This document shows, piece after piece, positions 30,037 through 34,739 of a stretch of 34,739 bases of DNA. The notes below the pieces were generated by a model. It was not told the DNA's origin and did not search any database. It saw only the letters and a program-made list of their open reading frames with translations. The stretch lies in the IMG/VR virus record IMGVR_UViG_3300006805_000019, positions 1 to 34,739 of that record, one strand, 5' to 3'. Each line of letters begins with the position of its first letter. Position 1 is the stretch's first letter. A program made the translations under genes and the position numbers. Source of the stretch: a virus.

Positions 30037-31638
30037 CTAAGTCGTAATCGTGTAGCGCGTCGTTTCTTCGTTCCAAATGCCTGTGATTTCACCGGGCCTG
30101 CCGATGGCGTTGTGGTAGCGCGATTTTACCACCCGAATTGCCGTGTCTTTGCTGGTCGCCATGTCCTCGCGGTGGATCACAATCCCCACGTCTGCCTTGT
30201 TCGACCAATGCGCCGAATCGCTAATATCGTACAGGCCGGGAAAGGGGTACTTGCCGTCCTTGCCGCGCTGCATCTTGGCCGGATGCGCCACCACGATAAG
30301 GTGGATTTGATACTTCTTGGCAAGCTTACGGAATTGACGGATCGCGAACCCGACGTATTCCGTAAGGCTCATATCCGGCGGCCGGGAATGGTCCATTTCA
30401 TTCCAAGGATCAATCACCACAATACTGGCGTCGTAGCGGATGATCGAGGCGGCGGCGCGTTCTAGCACCCACTCTAGCGAAACGTCGTCATCCTCGGCGG
30501 GGACGATAAAAGCAAAATGCCGATCAATCCAGCCATCGGCCTTCGCCAATTCCTCGGCCTGCATCGTCTTTTCCAGTTTGCCCGAATAGAACGACCGAAG
30601 CGCCCTGCGGTGGTCTACCTGTGGGTTTTGTTCAAAGCTGGCAAATACCGTGTTCCACTTGTGCGTCTGTGCCATCCGGCAGCAGACTTCGTTGACGAAG
30701 CTGGATTTGCCATGCCCCGGCAAGCCGGTCACGACGCAGAAGTCACCCCGCCGCATCCGGTAATGCTCCCACAGGCTCACAATACCAATGTCCAGGGCGG
30801 GCGGGGGCGTCATAGGGGGCAGTTCTGAAAGCCGGTACACTCCGTCCACCCGGCACCATTGAGCGCGCCTGATGGTTTCCTGAACACCCTTTGGTCCGTA
30901 CAGTTTCAATGCATCGTTTAGGTCTTTGCATTCCTTTGGATACTTGACCCACTTGCAACGATGCCGCCCCAGCCTTAGGGACAGGTCATGCAAAAGATTG
31001 GCGCCAGGGCCGTCGCCATCCACGGCTAGAATGATTTCGCGCACGTCCCGCAGCAGAGTCTCGGCTTCCTCAAGAAAAGCGTATTTCTTGCCGCCGCCGT
31101 CCTCGGATCGCTCGCTGGGAGCGCCGCCGGGAACACTGACCGTCCGTGGATATCCGCACTGGATCGCCGAAAAGGCGTCCATTTCGCCCTCTGTTATAAT
31201 CAGAGGCTCTGTCGCCAGCGTCTCATCCCGAAGGCAATCCAAGTTCCACAGGATTTGCCTGCCGCCCGCGTCCTGAGTAAATCGCTTTTCACCGGCAATC
31301 GTTCGATATTTAGTCGCAACGCGCACCCCGTTGTCGAAATACGGAATACCTATGCAGTCACCAGCTAGCCGACTTGACGCGCCGACGCCAAGATTCGCCA
31401 ATAGCTCGGGATCGAGCGCCCGCGCTTCTATGGCCGCCGTATGGCTTGACTGGAAGGGACGCAGGATCGCGGATGCCCCCTTTCCATCCGCAATGGTGAC
31501 AGAGCCATGTGGCTCCATCTCGGGAAAGGCTGACGGATAGGCATCGGTCGTTTCGCGCTTTGCGGTCATGGCTGCACTGGGGGCAAGTTGTTCTCTGGGT
31601 GCCGGTATTGGCGTGGCGAAGTTGGATGCCTTGGGCAT
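30037..31638 (-). CDS. Replicative DNA helicase with TOPRIM domain (C-terminal part of a split primase-helicase)
   Basis: The frame codes a primase TOPRIM region with LIITEGEMDAFSA (Glu150, Asp154 in this frame) and AVDGDGPGAN (207-214), then a RecA-like DnaB/Twinkle helicase: Walker A TGLPGHGKSSF (304-314), Walker B IVVIDPWNEM, VAHPAKMQ. The usual zinc-finger domain is missing and is found in an overlapping frame upstream (31358-31654). The nominal ATG at 31638 and the later ATGs 31569 and 31518 have no Shine-Dalgarno, and the first 50 residues look like a frame shadow of the zinc finger. Deleting one G from the G5 run at 31476-31480 would fuse both into a 538-aa protein. Confidence 0.85.
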   Translation of the reverse strand: MPKASNFATPIPAPREQLAPSAAMTAKRETTDAYPSAFPEMEPHGSVTIADGKGASAILRPFQSSHTAAIEARALDPELLANLGVGASSRLAGDCIGIPYFDNGVRVATKYRTIAGEKRFTQDAGGRQILWNLDCLRDETLATEPLIITEGEMDAFSAIQCGYPRTVSVPGGAPSERSEDGGGKKYAFLEEAETLLRDVREIILAVDGDGPGANLLHDLSLRLGRHRCKWVKYPKECKDLNDALKLYGPKGVQETIRRAQWCRVDGVYRLSELPPMTPPPALDIGIVSLWEHYRMRRGDFCVVTGLPGHGKSSFVNEVCCRMAQTHKWNTVFASFEQNPQVDHRRALRSFYSGKLEKTMQAEELAKADGWIDRHFAFIVPAEDDDVSLEWVLERAAASIIRYDASIVVIDPWNEMDHSRPPDMSLTEYVGFAIRQFRKLAKKYQIHLIVVAHPAKMQRGKDGKYPFPGLYDISDSAHWSNKADVGIVIHREDMATSKDTAIRVVKSRYHNAIGRPGEITGIWNEETTRYTITT

Positions 31639-31654
31639 GAAGGGCGGATAGCAT
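31358..31654 (-). CDS. Primase zinc-finger domain (N-terminal part of a split primase-helicase)
   Basis: A 98-aa frame beginning MLSALHAQGIQL with a CHC2-like zinc finger: CPQC (Cys24, Cys27) and CHHC (Cys52, Cys55), with SRDGATWLCHHCGWKGG between and after. This normally starts phage TOPRIM primase-helicases. After the finger the frame becomes Arg/Ser-rich and ends, while the TOPRIM domain continues in the +1 frame. The ATG at 31654 overlaps the previous stop (TGATG) and has AGGGG eight bases upstream. Either a frameshift, a slippage-controlled gene, or a sequence error. Confidence 0.8.
   Translation of the reverse strand: MLSALHAQGIQLRHANTGTQRTTCPQCSHDRKARNDRCLSVSLSRDGATWLCHHCGWKGGIRDPASLPVKPYGGHRSAGARSRAIGESWRRRVKSASW
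31476..31483 (-). other. Frame-switch site (AAAGGGGG on the minus strand)
   Basis: In the zinc-finger frame the codons are TGG AAA GGG GGC; in the helicase frame they are GGA AAG GGG GCA. Moving +1 on this run keeps GGG paired with GGG in the P site, so slippage is chemically easy. All coding evidence changes frame at this point. Confidence 0.6.
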
Positions 31655-32283
31655 CAGTTCCACCCCTGCGGCTTGTCTGGCGGTTTCAGAGCCTTGGTCA
31701 TCCAGGCAACGGCGTCAATCGGCCCCTCGCGCTGGGCGCGCCCCAATGCTGATATCAGCGCCTCATCACCCGATTGCTGTCGCCACTTGCCGAGTAGGGC
31801 GCGGCAGGCAGCGTCGGGCTTCCCAGTAGATTGAGCCAGCCACCTCAGACCGACGCCGAAAACGACAGCGGTGATATCCTCCGTTTTTGACGGCGAATGC
31901 CCGTTAGCTTTAGCTAACGGAATATCTGTATCTGTATCTGTCTCTGAGGGCGCTACTGTAACGTTACGATGCCGTTCCCTGTAGCGTTTCACTCTCTCAT
32001 TTGAAACGTCACTCTTGTATTGACGGCTGTTCCAATTGTGCGGAGTGACGCCGTTATCGTCGCGGTCAAGAAGGCCGCCAGAAACTAGCGCGTCCAATAG
32101 CTTAGTCGTCTCCGCATCTGATTTACGCAGAGCGAATGCAATGTCCTTGTGGGGTGGCAGCCTGCCGTCGTGGCGCTTCGCTAGGCATAGGAGGTTGATC
32201 CATCCCTTAAACGTCTCGCCGGTCAGCCGCTGGACCTTCGGATCGTCTAAGGCGCTCTCGTAAAAGCGGAACCACTGGCTCAT
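31654..32283 (-). CDS. Replication-initiation / replisome-organiser-like protein
   Basis: A 209-aa protein resembling phage replication organisers with an N-terminal winged helix: SQWFRFYESALDDPKVQRLTGETFKGWINLLCLAKRHDGRLP, then HKDIAFALRKSDAETTKLLDALVSGGLLDRDDNGVTPHNWNSRQYKSDVSNERVKRYRERH. The C-terminal half (about 130-209) is helical (LRWLAQSTGKPDAACRALLGKW). It sits directly before the primase-helicase and may help load the helicase. The ATG at 32283 overlaps the previous TGA (TGATG) and has GGGGG upstream. Confidence 0.78.
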   Translation of the reverse strand: MSQWFRFYESALDDPKVQRLTGETFKGWINLLCLAKRHDGRLPPHKDIAFALRKSDAETTKLLDALVSGGLLDRDDNGVTPHNWNSRQYKSDVSNERVKRYRERHRNVTVAPSETDTDTDIPLAKANGHSPSKTEDITAVVFGVGLRWLAQSTGKPDAACRALLGKWRQQSGDEALISALGRAQREGPIDAVAWMTKALKPPDKPQGWN

Positions 32284-32450
32284 CACTCCCCCCTCAGGCC
32301 GTATTCGGCTATCAAGTCCTCGGCGTCTCTAGTCGAAATCAGGCCAGACAAGGCAGCGTCAACGATCACGGCTTTGAGTGTCGATTTAGGCAAACGGATA
32401 CGCCGCCGCCTTTCAGGGCGTGGTGTGGGCGGGGGATTATCGAAGGGCAT
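32283..32450 (-). CDS. Small basic protein, first gene after the RNA element
   Basis: A 55-aa protein: MPFDNPPPTPRPERRRRIRLPKST, strongly basic and Pro-rich, then a short helix VIVDAALSGLISTRDAEDLI. GAGGA is six bases before the ATG and is part of a 10-base stretch perfectly complementary to an upstream loop (32494-32503). The stop overlaps the organiser start. No family recognised; translational gate for the replication genes is inferred from the RNA element. Confidence 0.7.
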   Translation of the reverse strand: MPFDNPPPTPRPERRRRIRLPKSTLKAVIVDAALSGLISTRDAEDLIAEYGLRGE

Positions 32451-32451
32451 T

Positions 32452-32510
32452 TCGTTTCCTCAAAAGTGGGTGCGTAATCCGCCTGTAAATCGGGAGGAAA
32501 CGACCGATTT
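32452..32510 (-). promoter_or_regulatory. Candidate RNA switch: stem-loop whose loop pairs with the Shine-Dalgarno region
   Basis: In the minus-strand transcript AAATCGG (32510-32504) and CCGATTT (32493-32487) form a perfect 7-bp stem. The loop between them is exactly ten bases (TCGTTTCCTC, 32503-32494), and these ten are the perfect complement of GAGGAAACGA (32461-32452), the Shine-Dalgarno region of the 55-aa gene. The loop can therefore mask that site, as a pseudoknot or as an alternative helix. Complete pairing of both helices at once is sterically tight, so the two states may compete. Confidence 0.6.
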
Positions 32511-32553
32511 GCGAGCGGCGGAAACAGGAGCTACCCGCTGTCCGCACGGTTAA

Positions 32554-32582
32554 ATCATCGTCTATTGCAGAGCTTCTTTCAA
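32554..32582 (-). promoter_or_regulatory. Candidate promoter upstream of the RNA element
   Basis: On the minus strand TTGAAA (32582-32577), a 17-bp spacer and GATGAT (32559-32554) give five and four of six consensus bases. It would start a transcript at about 32547, upstream of the stem-loop at 32452-32510, and so produce a leader carrying that element. Confidence 0.5.
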
Positions 32583-32584
32583 GT

Positions 32585-32641
32585 CTAACGCGATCCGCGT
32601 TTTGCCTTTGGCTCTGGCGTGGCGAATAGGTCGGGCGTCAT
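32585..32641 (-). CDS. Very short ORF in the early block
   Basis: An 18-aa frame, starting MTPDLFATPE. Its ATG overlaps the previous stop (ATGA). It could be a minimal coupled peptide; it is too short to judge, and the promoter above begins just after it. Confidence 0.3.
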   Translation of the reverse strand: MTPDLFATPEPKAKRGSR

Positions 32642-32811
32642 TTGCCACCCACCCACAGCAGCCAAGGCACAACCACGATCAGCCCCACCACAACGCCCAG
32701 CAGCAATATGCCGGCGTGGGAGCGTTGACCCTCTCCGGGTGGAGGGGTGATGACGCGGGTAGCGAGCGCCATGCGGCACCAAGCGTCTGTGAGGGGGACG
32801 GGTTTGGTCAT
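32638..32811 (-). CDS. Small C-terminal-anchored membrane protein
   Basis: A 57-aa protein: a polar N-terminal half (MTKPVPLTDAWCRMALATRV) and a C-terminal membrane helix (AGILLLGVVVGLIVVVPWLLWV) with a short GGK end. GAGGA is five bases before the ATG at 32811, which overlaps the VRR-NUC gene stop. Function unknown. Confidence 0.68.
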   Translation of the reverse strand: MTKPVPLTDAWCRMALATRVITPPPGEGQRSHAGILLLGVVVGLIVVVPWLLWVGGK

Positions 32812-33191
32812 GCTGTCCTCGCGTGTAGGGGTGTGTCCATGCAGCTTGCAAGAGCCAGCGCAACGTCGTCCACAGAGCGGCAAACGAAATACATGCCGCC
32901 CGCTTCCGTAAACGCTTTTTCGACCGCCTTTTGCTCTGGCGATTGTCTGCCCTTTCCGGCTTTCAATTCAATTCCGGCAATCTCGGCGTAGTACGGGGAA
33001 TGACCCGCCGCATGAATGATGATAATATCCGGCCATCCCGGCTGGACGCCCATCGCCTTCAATTGAGCGCCGCGCACCTTGCCGCCGCCGCCGTGTCCGA
33101 TGGTCGTCCAGATCGTCGGAGGCTTGAGGGCGACGGACAGGAACGCAGCCACCGCGCGGTGTAGTTGGGCCTCGGGGTTGGCGCGCTTCAC
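32808..33191 (-). CDS. VRR-NUC domain nuclease
   Basis: A 127-aa PD-(D/E)xK-type nuclease with a full VRR-NUC pattern: N-terminal helix EAQLHRAVAAFL, then HGGGGKVRGAQLKAMGVQPGWPDIIII with Asp55, IELKAGKGRQSPEQ with Glu75 and Lys77, and Gln87. Such proteins act as Holliday-junction or other structure-specific nucleases in phages. GTG at 33191 overlaps the previous stop as GTGA. Placed in the replication block, it probably handles branched DNA. Confidence 0.85.
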   Translation of the reverse strand: MKRANPEAQLHRAVAAFLSVALKPPTIWTTIGHGGGGKVRGAQLKAMGVQPGWPDIIIIHAAGHSPYYAEIAGIELKAGKGRQSPEQKAVEKAFTEAGGMYFVCRSVDDVALALASCMDTPLHARTA

Positions 33192-33496
33192 TTCCCACCC
33201 GCCAGTCTGTATTCGTAGAGGCCGCCGCCAATATGCTGACGCTCGATGATATGCGAGCCAAAACGCGGCTTGCGGAGGTGCCTCAATTGCGCCGACACGC
33301 TGGGTGTAGGATCGCCGGTCATGCCCGCAATGGCTTCCAGCGTGTGCCAGCGGTTATCCTTCATTGCGTCGTAGACCCGGCCAATCTGGGCGGTAAGCCG
33401 GGGCGCGTCGCGTTCATGCTGGTAGTCCACGCCGTTAAACCGGGAATTGGTCGGGGGTCGCCAATCGAGGAGCGGTAGTCCGTCAACGTCGCTCAT
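33188..33496 (-). CDS. Winged-helix-like DNA-binding protein
   Basis: A 102-aa protein. The C-terminal half has a winged-helix pattern: QIGRVYDAMKDNRWHTLEAIAGMTGDPTPSVSAQLRHLRKPRFGSHIIERQ, where WHTLEAIA and SVSAQLRHLRK fit the two helices and the end forms the wing. The start at 33496 has GGAGGGAGAC upstream; longer frames are shadows. Possibly a regulator of the early block. Confidence 0.75.
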   Translation of the reverse strand: MSDVDGLPLLDWRPPTNSRFNGVDYQHERDAPRLTAQIGRVYDAMKDNRWHTLEAIAGMTGDPTPSVSAQLRHLRKPRFGSHIIERQHIGGGLYEYRLAGGK

Positions 33497-33690
33497 GTCT
33501 CCCTCCGTCCCGGCTTGTGAAATACCAGCGTGCTGCCGGTTTCCCTCAACTCGCACGCTAGGGCGGCAAATCTGCCCGGCAGAAGCCGTCCGTCGTTTTC
33601 CTGCACCAGCACCCTCCCCATAGGCAGGGCGCACACTACGGCCACGCTCTGCCATTCCTGGCGGGGGTTGGCTCGCCACAGAGTGGTCAT
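33493..33690 (-). CDS. Small hypothetical protein
   Basis: A 65-aa protein, MTTLWRANPRQEWQSVAVVCALP then a strand/turn part VLVQENDGRLLPGRF. Coupled by ATGA overlaps to both neighbours. No family recognised. Confidence 0.66.
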   Translation of the reverse strand: MTTLWRANPRQEWQSVAVVCALPMGRVLVQENDGRLLPGRFAALACELRETGSTLVFHKPGRRET

Positions 33691-34322
33691 GCCAGCAACT
33701 CCTTCGCCCGGTCGTACCAGCCGCGATGCGTGGCGCTTTCCTCGATGCGGGTAAGGGTTTCGCTCTCGCCGTGTCGAACTGTAGTATGGTCCCTATTGCC
33801 GAATAGGAAACCGACCTTTGGCTGTGACAAGTCCGGGCGGTATTCCCGGCACAACAGCATGGCAAGATGGCGAGGATGGGCGAACCGTTGCTCCCGCGAG
33901 GCCCCGCACATTTGCGCGACCGTGATGCCGGTCACGGCGGCGACGGCGGCCATGATGTCGCCAACGCGGACCCGGCCCGCCATCGGAGTGACCCGCTCCG
34001 CAACAGCGAGCGCGTGCTTGCCGGCGTCGGTCTTCCAATAGTCGTTGAATTTGCTTTCAGGGCAAGAAGCGCGACCGGGAGCGGGCTGCGGCTCTACGGG
34101 GCGAGCGACCGGCGCGGGCTTGGGGGCCGGTTCGGGCTGGGCGATGCGCTCGAAAGAACGCTCGCCGGTCGCACAGTTGACCGTGATATGCGTCTCTTTG
34201 GCGTTGAGGAAAACCGGGCGCCGCCCCATAATCTTGCGCTCCAACTGCGGATGCCGAGTGGCGTAGAGGGCCGCTCGCAGGCGCGCTTTCGTTACGATCC
34301 CAAACTCGTCTGTTGGTTGCAT
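33687..34322 (-). CDS. DnaA domain IV-like DNA-binding protein
   Basis: A 211-aa protein. The C-terminal part (about 122-190) matches DnaA domain IV: VAAVTGITVAQMCGASREQRFAHPRHLAMLLCREY, then VGFLFGNRDHTTVRHG (the signature GNRDHTTVRHG at 175-185, used by DnaA to contact its box). The AAA+ part of DnaA is absent. The N-terminal 60 residues are helix-rich and a Pro/Ala linker joins the two. The ATG at 34322 has AGGA seven bases upstream; an in-frame ATG at 34454, overlapping the methyltransferase stop, is a possible longer start. It likely recognises origin or regulatory DnaA-like boxes. Confidence 0.85.
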   Translation of the reverse strand: MQPTDEFGIVTKARLRAALYATRHPQLERKIMGRRPVFLNAKETHITVNCATGERSFERIAQPEPAPKPAPVARPVEPQPAPGRASCPESKFNDYWKTDAGKHALAVAERVTPMAGRVRVGDIMAAVAAVTGITVAQMCGASREQRFAHPRHLAMLLCREYRPDLSQPKVGFLFGNRDHTTVRHGESETLTRIEESATHRGWYDRAKELLA

Positions 34323-34347
34323 GGCGTTTCCTTCTTTGTGAACGGGT

Positions 34348-34385
34348 GGCGCTACCATCACCAGGGGAGGACAGATGGTAGCGCC
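34348..34385 (-). promoter_or_regulatory. Perfect 12-bp hairpin upstream of the DnaA-like gene
   Basis: The arms GGCGCTACCATC and GATGGTAGCGCC are exact inverted complements around a 14-nt loop (TGTCCTCCCCTGGT on the minus strand). It lies between the methyltransferase stop and the ATG at 34322, so on the transcript it is a strong leader stem. No U-run follows. Function as an attenuator, a DNA operator or an RNA control element is open. Confidence 0.7.
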
Positions 34386-34450
34386 CTGCCAGCGCGTGGG
34401 GCGCGGCAGATCGGGGGCGTAAACGCTCGACCCGATTTGGTGGGTGAAAT

Positions 34451-34739
34451 TCATACGCTGCCGCCCCACTGGCTCGCCATAGCATCGGCAATGCCTTGGA
34501 ATGTGCGGCTGCGGTTCTTCCATCGGTCAGGGCCGGGCGCCATCCGGTGAACCCGCGCCTCGCGGCCCTCGACAATGTTCGTGGGGGTGAGCGGTTGCAG
34601 GTTCTTTAGCCACAGACAGGTGCGCTTCGTCTCGCCGTGGCCAAATTGCCAAGGCTGCACCGATTGCGCGGGTGGCTGGTAATTCGCGATCAACGCCTTG
34701 GCGTGCTTGTGCATGACCGGGTTTTCAATTGCGATCCGC
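34451..34739 (-). CDS. DNA cytosine methyltransferase-like protein (C-terminal part, continues at window start)
   Basis: This is the C-terminal part of the gene that begins at 437 on the other side of the circular junction. The frame is continuous: joined, the gene is 603 nt, 200 codons plus stop. Visible family features are the QPWQFGHGETKRTCLW segment, typical of this compact methyltransferase-like family, and a C-terminus ending TFQGIADAMASQWG. An internal ATG in this part is only an apparent start created by the cut. The gene is followed by a 128-nt leader holding a 12-bp hairpin and then by the DnaA-like gene. Confidence 0.85.
   Translation of the reverse strand, partial: RIAIENPVMHKHAKALIANYQPPAQSVQPWQFGHGETKRTCLWLKNLQPLTPTNIVEGREARVHRMAPGPDRWKNRSRTFQGIADAMASQWGGSV
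34617..34739. repeat. Direct terminal repeat, right copy
   Basis: This is the exact copy of bases 1-123. Removing one copy gives a unique genome length of 34,616 bp and joins the two halves of the methyltransferase gene in frame. Confidence 0.97.

Noticed and set aside
32586-32600. Short hairpin AACGCG-ATC-CGCGTT followed by TTTT on the plus strand
   Set aside because: It would terminate plus-strand transcription, but no plus-strand gene lies nearby. On the minus strand there is no U-run.
34323-34454. N-terminal extension of the DnaA-like protein from ATG 34454
   Set aside because: The overlap with the methyltransferase stop favours it, but the stretch contains a perfect 12-bp hairpin and Pro-rich sequence, while ATG 34322 has a good ribosome site. 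Kept as an alternative only.
1-34739. tRNA genes, CRISPR arrays, insertion sequences, attachment sites
   Set aside because: I looked for cloverleaf-like arms, regularly spaced repeats, transposase motifs and integrase genes and found none that could be supported.

Overview
The window is a complete, circularly permuted genome of a small tailed dsDNA phage with podovirus-type gene content. The first 123 bases are repeated exactly at the end (1-123 = 34617-34739), so the unique genome is 34,616 bp, and one gene (a cytosine methyltransferase-like protein) runs across the junction. Every virion gene found belongs to a P22/short-tail type set: an ~806-aa portal, scaffold, major capsid, two tail-tube-like proteins, two very large internal or ejection-type proteins, and one tail fibre. 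There is no tape measure, sheath or major tail protein. High GC, Ala/Gly-rich proteins and the protein flavour suggest an alphaproteobacterial host; that host call is inference. No integrase, RNA polymerase, DNA polymerase, tRNA or CRISPR array was found, so replication probably borrows the host polymerase.

Layout. (1) 1-700 and 28962-34739, minus strand: an early/replication block. It holds an HTH repressor-like protein, the methyltransferase, a DnaA domain IV-like protein, a winged-helix protein, a VRR-NUC nuclease, a replisome-organiser-like protein, a primase zinc finger, a TOPRIM-helicase, and several very small genes. (2) 722-4089, plus strand: eleven tightly packed genes, ten junctions of which nine are ATGA/GTGA overlaps, including a Rad52-like annealing protein, a NinB-like protein and an HNH nuclease. 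A consensus-like promoter and a perfect palindrome lie between blocks 1 and 2. (3) 4086-6282, minus: lysis cassette with Rz1/Rz spanins, a GH24 endolysin and five small proteins, four of them with membrane segments. (4) 6334-28932, minus: virion genes read from terminase (right) to tail fibre (left).

The virion block is interrupted by accessory genes. There are four homing-type endonucleases (HNH at 8326, 15383 and 16293; LAGLIDADG between the terminase subunits at 28160), a PAPS-reductase-like enzyme, a GNAT acetyltransferase, a GT-A glycosyltransferase and a plus-strand lipoprotein that fits exactly between two minus-strand genes.

The points most worth checking are: (a) the primase-helicase is split by a +1 frame difference at a run of five G (minus strand), so a zinc-finger ORF and a TOPRIM/helicase ORF overlap; (b) an RNA element at 32452-32510, where a 7-bp stem presents a loop of exactly ten bases that are perfectly complementary to the downstream Shine-Dalgarno region; (c) the divergent promoter/operator at 635-696, in which the two palindrome arms are the two -35 boxes and a DnaA-box-like sequence sits in the rightward spacer; (d) two paralogous 160-aa HNH genes in mirror arrangement around one small virion gene. 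No gene-free stretch exceeds 300 bases; the longest (29386-29593) is described.
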